Assembly: GCF_028728205.1 (NCBI RefSeq)
Contig: NZ_JAQYUU010000007.1
Location: 124,001 to 188,000, forward strand
Direction: 5' to 3'
Origin: Clostridium sp. 'White wine YQ'
Lineage (GTDB): Bacteria > Bacillota > Clostridia > Clostridiales > Clostridiaceae
DNA length: 64,000 nucleotides
Shown here piece after piece: positions 48,109-56,239 of this stretch. The notes under the pieces are model-generated. The model saw only the letters and a list, made by a program, of their open reading frames with translations. It searched no databases and was not told where the DNA came from. Both the position numbers and the translations under genes were made by a program. Position 1 is the first letter of the stretch, and the number at the start of each line of letters is the position of its first letter.

Positions 48109-48202
48109 CTAATCACCTCTCTTACATAGTAACTTGTGTATTTTCTCCACTAATGACTAAATAACACTGACATCTATTTATGTTTTAGATTATGTACTCT
48201 AT

Positions 48203-48222
48203 AGATTAAAATCAGATTAAAA
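48203..48222 (-). promoter_or_regulatory. direct-repeat operator upstream of the PAP2 pair
   Basis: Plus-strand text AGATTAAAA-TC-AGATTAAAA: two 9-mers with an 11-bp period (one helical turn), as expected for an OmpR-family response regulator. On the minus strand it reads TTTTAATCT twice, and a CATAAT -10-like hexamer follows about 9 bp downstream. The identical 20 bases occur at 51013-51032. Confidence 0.6.
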
Positions 48223-48266
48223 TAACATTAGATTCATCTTGGAATTTGGTTATGCTCAATAATAAA

Positions 48267-48294
48267 AGCACCTAGACCATAAAGTCTAAGTGCT
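48267..48294 (-). terminator. terminator of the EamA gene
   Basis: Eleven-bp stem with one G-U pair (AGCACTTAGAC / GTCTAGGTGCT on the minus strand), 6-nt loop, TTTTATT tail; 18 bp after the stop at 48312. Confidence 0.82.
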
Positions 48295-48311
48295 CAAATT
48301 TTAATATTAAC

Positions 48312-48725
48312 TTAAAATAACATTACAAATATTCCTGCAGTTATTAGTAAACTTGCAATTACTGTTTTTAATGTAAATTGCTCCCCTAATATTATAAAAG
48401 ATAAAATTAATGTAAGTACGATACTAGATTTATCAATAAGCGCAACATCCGATACTTTACCTATAGATATTGCCTTATAATAAAATACCCACGATAATCC
48501 AGTAGCTAGTCCTGATAAAATTAGAAAAATCCAATTTTTCTTAGATAAACTTGCCAGTCCATTTTGTGATCCTGTCGCAAATACTATCCCCCAGGCTAAA
48601 ACTATAATTACAATAGTTCTAATTGCAGTAGCTAAATTTGAATCAACACCTTTTATGCCTACCTTTGCAAGTATTGAAGTTAGCGCTGCAAATACTGCAG
48701 ATAATATGGCAAATAGTTCCCACAT
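48312..48725 (-). CDS. single-domain EamA (DMT) transporter
   Basis: 137 residues, four hydrophobic helices, one EamA repeat instead of the usual two (ILAKVGIKGVDSNLATAIRTIVI; SGLATGLSWVFYYKAISIGKVSDVALIDKSSIVLTLILS). Half-size members of the drug/metabolite superfamily work as dimers. GGAGTGGGG precedes the ATG. It follows the histidine kinase by 27 bp and may be transcribed with it. Confidence 0.85.
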   Translation of the reverse strand: MWELFAILSAVFAALTSILAKVGIKGVDSNLATAIRTIVIIVLAWGIVFATGSQNGLASLSKKNWIFLILSGLATGLSWVFYYKAISIGKVSDVALIDKSSIVLTLILSFIILGEQFTLKTVIASLLITAGIFVMLF

Positions 48726-48752
48726 TTTTCCCCACTCCTATGTTCTTTTAAT

Positions 48753-50132
48753 TCATACTTTAAATCTTACAGATATACTTGTTCCTATTCCTTCTTCACT
48801 TTCTACCTCTATATCTCCTTGATGCATTTCCACAATCCATTTTGCAATTGATAGACCTAATCCAGTTCCACCTTTATCCTTTGATCTTGACTTATCTACT
48901 GTATAAAATCTATTAAATATATTTTCAATTTCTTCTTTTGGTATTCCTATACCATTATCGCTTACGGTTATCTTTACATTTCCCTCTTCTAGCTTTGAAC
49001 TTATATCAATCTTTCCCTGCTTCGATGTAAATTTAACGCTATTATCAATAAAAATTCTTAACAATTGCTTTATCATTTTATAATCTGCTAATATTTTTAC
49101 TTCATCATTGCTTTTGTTTTCTATTATATGGTCTTCAGCTATTAATCTACTTTCCTCAACTACTTCATTAATTAGCTCATTAAGCTGGAATTCTTTTTTT
49201 TCTATTTTTTGACTGCCACTATCACCTTTAGCTAAAAATAAAAGTTTTTCAACTAATGCCACCATGTTATCTGTTTCAAATCTTATTGCATGAATTGATT
49301 TTTCTAGAGCCTCCCTATCATCTTTTCCCCATCTATGGAGTAAGTTTGCATATCCTTGAATTACAGCTATAGGTGTTCTGAGCTCATGAGAAGCATCTGA
49401 TACAAATTGCGTTTGTTTATTAAATGATTCTTGGAGTCTATCTATCATATTATTAAATGTATCTCCAAGCCTTTTAAGTTCATCTTCTGGGCCCTTTACA
49501 TCAATACGTTCTTTCAAGTTATTAATACTTATATTATCAGCAGCTTTAGTTATATCATCTATTGGCTTTAGCATCCTTTTGCTTAACACATAACCTAATA
49601 TAATTGATGCAATCATCCCAATAAAATCAGCCACTGCCATAAATATAAATAAAATCTGTAAAAAGTCATATTCACTATCCATGTCTTTTACAATTTGTAT
49701 ATAGAGTACTCCATAGGCATTATTATCTAGCTTAACATTCTCATATAGTAAACGCCTATCCCCTTCCTCAACTTTCATTATCTTGTCATTAATAGCTCTC
49801 TCTTTATCTCTAATTCTAAACTTAAATTTATCTGTTGAATTTATTATAGTACCATTTTCTTGAATTATCCTTATGTGAATATCCTGCTTATAGGGAACAT
49901 CTGATAAAATATCTTTATTAGCTAAGTCCACATCTTGACTTTGATCTAATACTTTATTTAAAACTATAGTTTTAACATCCTCAACCTCTTTATTGCCTTG
50001 ATTATATAGATAATATTTTACCCCATATAAAATTGCAGCATTTAGAACCAATAAAATTAGTGAGAACATGAGGGCATATATAAGTGTTAACTTAACTGAT
50101 ATCTTTGCATTTCTAAGAATTTTTATTTTCAT
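48753..50132 (-). CDS. sensor histidine kinase
   Basis: 459 residues: N-terminal TM helix, an extracellular sensor of about 130 residues, second TM helix (residues about 165-190), HAMP (LKPIDDITKAADNISINNL), HisKA with phospho-acceptor His in DASHELRTPIAVIQGYA, and HATPase_c with N-box DNSVKFT, DNGIGIP and GGTGLGLSI. All catalytic boxes are intact. It lies 2 bp behind the response regulator gene and resembles ArlS/CssS-type kinases that sense the envelope. Confidence 0.9.
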   Translation of the reverse strand: MKIKILRNAKISVKLTLIYALMFSLILLVLNAAILYGVKYYLYNQGNKEVEDVKTIVLNKVLDQSQDVDLANKDILSDVPYKQDIHIRIIQENGTIINSTDKFKFRIRDKERAINDKIMKVEEGDRRLLYENVKLDNNAYGVLYIQIVKDMDSEYDFLQILFIFMAVADFIGMIASIILGYVLSKRMLKPIDDITKAADNISINNLKERIDVKGPEDELKRLGDTFNNMIDRLQESFNKQTQFVSDASHELRTPIAVIQGYANLLHRWGKDDREALEKSIHAIRFETDNMVALVEKLLFLAKGDSGSQKIEKKEFQLNELINEVVEESRLIAEDHIIENKSNDEVKILADYKMIKQLLRIFIDNSVKFTSKQGKIDISSKLEEGNVKITVSDNGIGIPKEEIENIFNRFYTVDKSRSKDKGGTGLGLSIAKWIVEMHQGDIEVESEEGIGTSISVRFKV

Positions 50133-50134
50133 GA

Positions 50135-50815
50135 TTAATCACCCTTAATAACATATCCTACCCCTCTAATGGTAGTTATTAGTTTCTCTTCAAAACTATC
50201 ATCAATTTTACTTCTTAAATATCTTATAAATACATCTACTACATTAGTATCTCCTATATAATCATATCCCCAAACCTTTTGAATTAACTGCTCTCTTGTA
50301 AGTACAACATTCTTATTAACTAGTAGCATTTCAAGGAGATCATATTCTTTTTTTGTAAGTTCAATTTCTTTTTCAGCTCTTCTAACCTGATGGGTTCTAT
50401 TATCCATGACAACATCCTTAAGCTTAATTATGCTATCTTTATGCTCTAATGACTTTCCTCTTTCATATACTCTTATTCTTGCTAAGAGTTCCTCAATGGC
50501 GAATGGTTTTGTAAGATAATCATTAGCTCCTACATCCAATCCTATTACTTTATCAGATATATCACTTTTAGCTGTAAGCATTATAATAGGAATTGTTGAA
50601 AATTCTCTTATCCTTTTACAAACCTCAATTCCATTAATAATTGGAATCATTACATCTAAAAGAATTAAATCATATTGGTTTTCCTGAGCTTTTTCAAACC
50701 CTTCTCTCCCATCGTATACTACTTCTACCTTATATCCTTCGTGGGTCAATTCCATTTCTACAAACATAGCCATCTGCTTTTCATCTTCGACTAATAGAAT
50801 TTTAAAGTTTCTCAT
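50135..50815 (-). CDS. OmpR-family response regulator
   Basis: 226 residues from the ATG at 50815 (GGAGGGG upstream; the longer frame to 50860 runs through the leader hairpin). Receiver with DE near the start, phospho-acceptor Asp in LLDVMIP, Lys in LTKPF; C-terminal winged helix (ELTKKEYDLLEMLLVNKNVVLTREQLIQKVWGYDY). Its promoter region carries the direct repeat at 51013-51032, suggesting autoregulation. Confidence 0.92.
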   Translation of the reverse strand: MRNFKILLVEDEKQMAMFVEMELTHEGYKVEVVYDGREGFEKAQENQYDLILLDVMIPIINGIEVCKRIREFSTIPIIMLTAKSDISDKVIGLDVGANDYLTKPFAIEELLARIRVYERGKSLEHKDSIIKLKDVVMDNRTHQVRRAEKEIELTKKEYDLLEMLLVNKNVVLTREQLIQKVWGYDYIGDTNVVDVFIRYLRSKIDDSFEEKLITTIRGVGYVIKGD

Positions 50816-50840
50816 AAATTTACCCCTCCATAAGAAAATA

Positions 50841-50857
50841 GTGAGCAGATAGCTCAC
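50841..50857 (-). promoter_or_regulatory. hairpin in the response-regulator leader
   Basis: GTGAGC / GCTCAC perfect 6-bp stem, 5-nt loop, located between a TATAAT-like region and the ribosome site of the response regulator gene and followed on the minus strand by TATTTTC. Could be an attenuator or an operator. Confidence 0.4.
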
Positions 50858-51012
50858 CACTCAATTATACTATATACCACTTTTTCAACCTTTACCATGT
50901 TTCTCTCTTTCTACTCTGTGGTTATTTTCTCCTCTATCATTTCCTCTTTTATTAATGCTCCTTAATTATTACTGTTATACTAATTTACTTGAATTAAAAA
51001 ATACTAAAGATA

Positions 51013-51032
51013 AGATTAAAATCAGATTAAAA
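51013..51032 (-). promoter_or_regulatory. direct-repeat operator upstream of the two-component operon
   Basis: Identical to 48203-48222: AGATTAAAA-TC-AGATTAAAA in plus-strand text. On the minus strand it precedes a TAGTAT -10-like hexamer by about 7 bp. It lies 200 bp upstream of the response regulator start, between that gene and the methyltransferase. Confidence 0.6.
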
Positions 51033-51057
51033 CTTTATGTGATTATCTAAAACAATC

Positions 51058-51642
51058 TTACTTTTTTACGATAAAGATGTAGTGTGAATCATTTGGAAAT
51101 ACTTTTTGTGTTATCTTAAAGCCAGCATCAATTAGTTCTTTCTCCATTTCTAATGAAGAGATTCTTGGAGGCATTGGTTTACCTGCAATATGATTTTCTT
51201 TTTTTTCAATTTCAAAACATAAGAAATGTCCACCATCCTTAAGTACACGCTTAATTTCATTCAGCGTATTAGATAATGAATTAACCTCATGTAAAACTAA
51301 TGAGGCAAGAGCAATATCAACGGAGTCATCTGGCAGCGGGATATTATCCAATCTTCCTTCTATTAATTTTATATTTGTAATATTCTTATCCCTGGCCTTA
51401 GTATCTAGTACATCTAATATTTTAGAATCCATATCCAGCGCATAAACTAAGCCATCAACCATTTGAGCTGCTGGAATTGATAGGTATCCAGTCCCTGCGC
51501 CTAAATCTAAAATATTATCATTTTTCTTAATATCTAACATCTGTAATATTTCCTCAGGCGGGAAATTTTTCATTCTTTCAACTCCATCTAAGGCTTCTAT
51601 TTTTCTTTGTAAATAATCCATTTTTTTTTGAATTATGCTCAT
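51058..51642 (-). CDS. class I SAM-dependent methyltransferase, N-terminus possibly frameshifted
   Basis: 194 residues as an open frame, with SAM motif I LDLGAGTGYLSIPAA, a following ALDMDSKIL acidic loop, and ALASLVLHEV (post-I). The frame starts at an ATG at 51642 that has no ribosome site at proper distance. The good site GGAGAAGG instead precedes an ATG at 51652 in another frame (MNKHEHNSKK), which meets this frame only if the A9 tract (T9 at 51621-51629) lost one base. The intended product is therefore probably MNKHEHNSKK-MDYLQRKIEALDG. It follows an Rrf2 regulator; target molecule unknown. Confidence 0.75.
   Translation of the reverse strand: MSIIQKKMDYLQRKIEALDGVERMKNFPPEEILQMLDIKKNDNILDLGAGTGYLSIPAAQMVDGLVYALDMDSKILDVLDTKARDKNITNIKLIEGRLDNIPLPDDSVDIALASLVLHEVNSLSNTLNEIKRVLKDGGHFLCFEIEKKENHIAGKPMPPRISSLEMEKELIDAGFKITQKVFPNDSHYIFIVKK
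51621..51629 (-). other. A9 homopolymer at the methyltransferase start
   Basis: Nine consecutive A residues on the coding strand separate a well-initiated 10-codon reading frame (start 51652) from the methyltransferase frame. One base fewer would fuse them. Possibilities are sequencing error, a true indel, or slippage-based phase variation. Confidence 0.6.
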
Positions 51643-51724
51643 GTTTATTCATTTTTCCTTCTCCTTTAACTATTTTCATTTTAAACTCATATATTAAAGA
51701 CATTTTATGTCTGTGATTAAAGCA

Positions 51725-51750
51725 TAAAAAGCCAAGGTTAAGGCTTTTTA
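51725..51750 (-). terminator. terminator of the Rrf2 gene
   Basis: Stem TAAAAAGCC / GGCTTTTTA with an 8-nt loop, 9 bp past the Rrf2 stop and upstream of the methyltransferase gene. Confidence 0.82.
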
Positions 51751-51758
51751 TGTAAGTA

Positions 51759-52172
51759 TTACTCCCTACACTCATTCTTACATACGGATTCCTGCACTAC
51801 TTCGTATAATTTCTTATTCTGAAGATATGTCTCCAAAACACTTTCAGCTTCTGCCATCACTTTATCAATTCGGCACTCACCTTCTTCATGGAACTCACAA
51901 TTAAATAATGCGCCAGTTCCTTCAGTAGCTTTTATAACGTCCATAAATGAAATGTCCTCTTTCTTTTTACGCAAAACATAACCGCCATTAACCCCTGAAG
52001 TTGATTGAATTAAATCTGCTTTTACTAGTTGAGTTAGGATTTTTGAAAGATATGGCGCAGATATATTAAAGTGCTTTGCTAGTGTTTGTAAGTTTAAATT
52101 ATCAGTTTTATCATGCCTCATCATATATGCAAGAGTATGTAGTGCATAGTTTGTAGCTTTTGTGTATTTCAT
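51759..52172 (-). CDS. Rrf2-family transcriptional regulator
   Basis: 137 residues from the ATG at 52172 (AAGGATG upstream; a GTG at 52181 is too close to it). N-terminal winged helix MKYTKATNYALHTLAYM, LAKHFNISAPYLSKILTQLVKADLI, GVNGGYVLRKK. The C-terminal half has four cysteines, CEFHEEGEC and CKNEC, more than CymR and reminiscent of Cys-based sensors (NsrR/IscR type), so a redox or Fe-S signal is possible. Target genes are not evident; the methyltransferase follows after a terminator. Confidence 0.85.
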   Translation of the reverse strand: MKYTKATNYALHTLAYMMRHDKTDNLNLQTLAKHFNISAPYLSKILTQLVKADLIQSTSGVNGGYVLRKKKEDISFMDVIKATEGTGALFNCEFHEEGECRIDKVMAEAESVLETYLQNKKLYEVVQESVCKNECRE

Positions 52173-52256
52173 ACTAATCACATCCTTAAAAGGTATTACA
52201 GAGTTTATTTGTCTTTAATTATATTTGTATTAGTTTCTTTTGTCAATCCATAAAAA

Positions 52257-52285
52257 GTGGCAAAACTATTAAATAGCCTTGCCAC
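52257..52285 (-). terminator. terminator of the sucrose operon
   Basis: GTGGCAA / TTGCCAC 7-bp stem with an internal CTATT/AATAG pairing in the 15-nt loop, then TTTTTA on the minus strand; 43 bp after the scrK stop. Confidence 0.75.
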
Positions 52286-52327
52286 CATTTTCATCTATAA
52301 TTAAATCTTTTTTAATTTTATAGTTAC

Positions 52328-53266
52328 TTAATCCAACTCACATAATGTCGGCATTGATGCTATTGCTCCATAATTTGTGCACGTAATTGCTCCAACTTTA
52401 TTAGCAAAAGCAACTATATCTTTCCATTCTTCAAATTTTATATTTTGTTTATCTTCAATCTCTGCAACTTTTTTTAATACAGCTCCTACAAATGAATCTC
52501 CAGCACCTGTTGAATCCACTTGTTTAATTTTAATAGATGGAATTATTGCACTTTCACCATTAACACTTAAATACGTTCCTTTTGCACCTAGCGTAATAGT
52601 TACAACTTTAGCACCTAGCTCATGTAATTTATTAACACCCGATTCTATATCTTTTTCTTGTGTTAATAAAAATAACTCTTCATCACTTAACTTAGTGAAA
52701 TCACTTTCTTTTAAAAATTTAATGCTATCTTCAACAAACAACTCTAATTTATCTGGCGTTATTAATGCATCTCTATAGTTTGGATCAAATGATACATAAA
52801 CATTATTGGCTTTAGCATGATTTAATAATTTGAAGTATGTCTTCTTTAATTCACCTTCTAAAAATCCTGTAGCTGAACCAAAATGAATGATATCTGAATT
52901 TGTTATCTTTGATAAATCAACATTATCAAATGAATATTCTCCATCACTCCCCCTTAAGAAATCAAAGTTCCGTTCTCCATCTTCATCAATTCCAACTAAA
53001 GCTATTGTCGTGCTACCTTTTTCTACTGTCATTTCAGTATTTATATCTAAGTCCTGCAAAAGCTCAATTAAATATTTTCCGAAGAAGTCATTTCCTACTT
53101 GCCCTAAGAAATAAGAATTACCTCCTAGCTTACAAATGCTTGCAGCCACATTTGCTGGGGCACCTCCAGCTTTCTTTTCAAATTTCTCTCCATTTTTCAA
53201 ACCTTTATTATCAACACATACCATATCAATTAAAAGTTCTCCGATACAAAAAACATTATTACTCAT
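52328..53266 (-). CDS. scrK: fructokinase (PfkB family)
   Basis: 312 residues. PfkB signatures: KKAGGAPANVAASICKLGG near residue 31 and DSTGAGDSFVGAVL with the catalytic Asp near residue 255. It phosphorylates fructose released by the adjacent sucrose-6-phosphate hydrolase. ATG overlaps the scrB stop by 8 nt. Other PfkB substrates are possible but the neighbour makes fructose most likely. Confidence 0.9.
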   Translation of the reverse strand: MSNNVFCIGELLIDMVCVDNKGLKNGEKFEKKAGGAPANVAASICKLGGNSYFLGQVGNDFFGKYLIELLQDLDINTEMTVEKGSTTIALVGIDEDGERNFDFLRGSDGEYSFDNVDLSKITNSDIIHFGSATGFLEGELKKTYFKLLNHAKANNVYVSFDPNYRDALITPDKLELFVEDSIKFLKESDFTKLSDEELFLLTQEKDIESGVNKLHELGAKVVTITLGAKGTYLSVNGESAIIPSIKIKQVDSTGAGDSFVGAVLKKVAEIEDKQNIKFEEWKDIVAFANKVGAITCTNYGAIASMPTLCELD

Positions 53267-54698
53267 ATTTTATACTCCTTAAATTCCAAGTGTATATTTC
53301 ATTTATTTTTATCATATTATCATTTTTAATTTGAATTTCTAATGCTTCCGTCTTAGCAAAGTACATTAATGTAGTTACTTCTAATCCATTTTGATAATAT
53401 ATTTCCATAATTGAATTATCAATAAACATATGTAATTTTAATTCGTTCTCAACTTTCAACTTAAACTTTCTTATTCCTTTTCCACCTAAGTACATATTAT
53501 TTCTATCAATCATACACACCTGTGCTTCTTTATCATAAGACATTAATATATATTCATCATTAAACATAAATTTCAATTCAGTAAAATTACCTTCACTCAT
53601 ATCTAAATTTAATATTACTTCTACGCATCTCGAATCCAAATTTAATTTATAGCTATCACATATTAAGTTCTTTTCATTTATTACTTGAGACTGTCTTAAA
53701 TTCTCTACTTCCTTGAGTGGTTTCTGATATAAAACATTATTTCTATACTCTATAACTCTAGGCATAGTTAATGCGTACATCCATCCATACTCAGCAGTAG
53801 GATATTCCAATTCTTTATCTGGTAACCCGATCCAGCCAATCATTATATTTTCATTATCATGTTTAAACACTTGTGGCGCATAAAAATCAAACCCCATATC
53901 TAATTCTTTAAATTCACAATGTTCCTTTAATTCAAGTTCTTTTAAATCTAGCTTTCCAATTACGTAACCTGATTGAAATATATTTTGATATTTAAATTCC
54001 TCACTTTCTATTCCTTGTGGAGAAAAGATGAATGCATATTTATTTTCGCTTACCTTAACCAAGTTAGGACATTCCCACATGTATCCGAACGCATTCATGT
54101 TAGTTTTCAATTCACCAAGCAATACCCAATTCATAGCATCTTTTGAATTATAAATCAAAACTTTTCCTTCTAAATCATTAGTTTGAACACCTAAAATCAT
54201 ATAATAATATTCATCTACCACAAAAATATATGGATCTCTAAAATGAGCTGTATAACCTACTGGTTGTTTCTCAATAATTACACCTTGCTTTTCGATAGTT
54301 CCATTTTTATGGTATGTAGCTACACATTGATAAGATTCTCTTTCATTATTTGAACCTTTCACGTTTCCTGTATAATATAGTTTCAATTCATCATCTTTAA
54401 CCAATCCACAACCTGAGTAACAACCATCTTTATCAAACCAATCTTCAGGCTTTAAAATAAGTTTAGGTTTTGTATAATTAACAAAATCAGTTGTTGTAAT
54501 TAATCCCCAATGCTTTGTTTTATGCTCACATCCAAATGGATTCCATTGATAGAATATATGAAACTTATTATTATAATAACTTAATCCATTGGGATCATTA
54601 ATTAATCCAAATGGCATTTCAATATGGAAATTATTTCTCCATATATGCTTCTCTTTATTGCTATAACAATTATTCACTTTAATATTATTTTCATCCAT
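53259..54698 (-). CDS. scrB: sucrose-6-phosphate hydrolase (GH32)
   Basis: 479 residues, cytoplasmic (no signal). GH32 catalytic elements: nucleophile Asp in INDPNGLSYY, transition-state Asp in FRDPYIF, acid/base Glu in MWECPNLV; C-terminal beta-sandwich present. It splits sucrose-6-phosphate to glucose-6-phosphate and fructose. No sucrose PTS gene or ScrR regulator is in the window, so uptake and control must be encoded elsewhere. Ribosome site before the ATG is modest (AAAGAAG). Confidence 0.9.
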   Translation of the reverse strand: MDENNIKVNNCYSNKEKHIWRNNFHIEMPFGLINDPNGLSYYNNKFHIFYQWNPFGCEHKTKHWGLITTTDFVNYTKPKLILKPEDWFDKDGCYSGCGLVKDDELKLYYTGNVKGSNNERESYQCVATYHKNGTIEKQGVIIEKQPVGYTAHFRDPYIFVVDEYYYMILGVQTNDLEGKVLIYNSKDAMNWVLLGELKTNMNAFGYMWECPNLVKVSENKYAFIFSPQGIESEEFKYQNIFQSGYVIGKLDLKELELKEHCEFKELDMGFDFYAPQVFKHDNENIMIGWIGLPDKELEYPTAEYGWMYALTMPRVIEYRNNVLYQKPLKEVENLRQSQVINEKNLICDSYKLNLDSRCVEVILNLDMSEGNFTELKFMFNDEYILMSYDKEAQVCMIDRNNMYLGGKGIRKFKLKVENELKLHMFIDNSIMEIYYQNGLEVTTLMYFAKTEALEIQIKNDNMIKINEIYTWNLRSIKYE

Positions 54699-54874
54699 AA
54701 ATATACTTCTTTCTGATACTAATGTTCATTAAAAGATTAAATTATTAGCAAATTCATATTATTACCATTCTTTCCTACTATAGTATCATATTGTTTTAGA
54801 TGCTTCAAATCAAAGTACATCCACATATTTTGTTTGAACTATGCAATATTAATATATATAGAGGTGATGACTTA

Positions 54875-55324
54875 ATGAAGTTATTTAAAAATTTAATTTA
54901 TTTTTTTCTTTGCTTATTTATACTTATTCAAATTCCGGCCATGAAAGTAAAGCCAGAAGTTTTAAATACTTCATATGGTGTTAAGAGTGATTCATCATTA
55001 AGTGATGATGCTCTTCGTTCCATATTATATCCTTATATTACGGACTCTTTAAGTAAATATTATGGAGGAATTGGACGTCAATTTGACTTATCTAAGGCTA
55101 AATTAACAGTAACTCAACCGGATCCTGAGCTTTTCACTTTTACTATTACTGTTCAAGTTGTTACATTTGTTGGACCTCATAATCCTCCATATGGTATAGA
55201 AACAATCACAATTGAAACTAGCCCATATGGAACTAGAGTTATAGATTTTAAACATGAGGATGAAAAATTACCTACTCACTTAAAAGTACACATCTCCAAT
55301 ATTTTGATTTGCTTAATTTGTTAA
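54875..55324 (+). CDS. secreted DUF3888-like protein
   Basis: 149 residues from the ATG at 54875 (AGAGGTGA upstream). Signal peptide (FKNLIYFFLCLFILIQIPAM), then a domain with SDDALRSILYPYITDSLSKYYGG, TFVGPHNPPYGIETIT and TRVIDFKHE, which is the DUF3888 pattern of small secreted clostridial/bacillar proteins. Function unknown. The C-terminal tail after DFKHE is short and hydrophobic (ISNILICLIC), unlike what I would expect and possibly a frame-disrupted end. Confidence 0.72.
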   Translation: MKLFKNLIYFFLCLFILIQIPAMKVKPEVLNTSYGVKSDSSLSDDALRSILYPYITDSLSKYYGGIGRQFDLSKAKLTVTQPDPELFTFTITVQVVTFVGPHNPPYGIETITIETSPYGTRVIDFKHEDEKLPTHLKVHISNILICLIC

Positions 55325-55351
55325 TAGGTTTCAAGTATTTCTATCCTTCTT

Positions 55352-55855
55352 TTATATATTATTTATAATATTTATAACTTTATCTGGTGATTTTATAGGA
55401 CCTCTAGAGGAATCTACATATTTCTCTTTAGTTCCATATTGGAAATAGTCGGTATTGGGGTTATTTTTAATATCTAAACTAAAATACAGTCTATAATATT
55501 TTATTGGCGAAAAGCCATTTGAATTTTTTATATCCATTTTTTGTTCTTCATTGTATATGAACTCTACTCCCAAATACTTCTTATTATCATTGACTGTTTT
55601 GTCGATATCAACACCGTCTTTTGCTACAGATATACTCTCCTTATCAATTCTATCATTAGTTAAATTAACTATTTTTTCAAAATTTGAATCACTAGATAGA
55701 ATTTCTTTCTTATTTCCATCCTTATAGACTAGTATCTTATCAGGATTACCAATTATTTCATCTGATATTTTTTTATTATTAGTATTACTACATCCTATTA
55801 ATACGAATAACATTATACTTAATACAGTACCTATAGAAAGAATAACCTTTCTCAT
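55352..55855 (-). CDS. small lipoprotein of unknown function
   Basis: 167 residues from the ATG at 55855, which yields a lipoprotein signal ending LIGC (Cys about 22). The mature part is polar with a DKILVYKDGNKKEI strand and SPIKYYRLYFSLDI; no known domain recognised. It is convergent with the DUF3888 gene with only 27 bp between, and no clear terminator. Confidence 0.65.
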   Translation of the reverse strand: MRKVILSIGTVLSIMLFVLIGCSNTNNKKISDEIIGNPDKILVYKDGNKKEILSSDSNFEKIVNLTNDRIDKESISVAKDGVDIDKTVNDNKKYLGVEFIYNEEQKMDIKNSNGFSPIKYYRLYFSLDIKNNPNTDYFQYGTKEKYVDSSRGPIKSPDKVINIINNI

Positions 55856-55970
55856 ACCCCTATCCCACCTTATTACAATTAAACTAATTACTTGCATATT
55901 TATTGTAACATTTATTTATCTCGAATAGGAAATAAGACTCTAATCAAAATATATAATTCCATATAAAAAA

Positions 55971-55998
55971 ACACATTCTCAATCTCTTGAGAATGTGT
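55971..55998 (-). terminator. terminator of the 51-residue gene
   Basis: Perfect 12-bp stem ACACATTCTCAA / TTGAGAATGTGT with a 4-nt loop; on the minus strand it is followed by T7. It lies 15 bp after the stop at 56014. Confidence 0.88.
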
Positions 55999-56013
55999 CT
56001 TTTATCTTAAAAT

Positions 56014-56169
56014 CTAATTTACTAACTTTTCAAGATCAGCTATTATCACATTAACTTTTTCAAGCTTTCCTATAGCATAATCTTTATCTCTTAGCCATTC
56101 GATACCCATTTCTAAGCATCTTTTTTCTTCTTTGTACTCAGCTAATAATTTTACTAATTCATTATTCAT
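56014..56169 (-). CDS. 51-residue helical protein beside the transposon end
   Basis: ATG at 56169 with GGGGTGAG 5 nt upstream, 51 codons, stop at 56014, strong terminator right after, so this is a real small gene. The product (MNNELVKLLAEYKEEKRC..., KLEKVNVIIADLEKLVN at the end) is charged and helical, like many short clostridial proteins of unknown role. It lies just outside the predicted left end of the Tn7-like element (71 bp), so its promoter may have been displaced by the insertion. No family recognised. Confidence 0.72.
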   Translation of the reverse strand: MNNELVKLLAEYKEEKRCLEMGIEWLRDKDYAIGKLEKVNVIIADLEKLVN

Positions 56170-56239
56170 AAACTCACCCCATATGAATATTTAACCCTTG
56201 AATTAACTTACCATAATTTACTCGATTAAGAATTATAGT

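Noticed and set aside
54800..54874. N-terminal extension of the DUF3888-like protein
   Set aside because: The upstream ATG lacks a ribosome site and would hide the signal peptide; the ATG at 54875 has AGAGGTGA.
56018..56030. Outermost inverted TnsB site extending the transposon to about 56.0 kb
   Set aside because: The match is the end of a real 51-codon gene with its own ribosome site and terminator, is inverted relative to the three clear sites, and lacks a suitably spaced TGT terminus.
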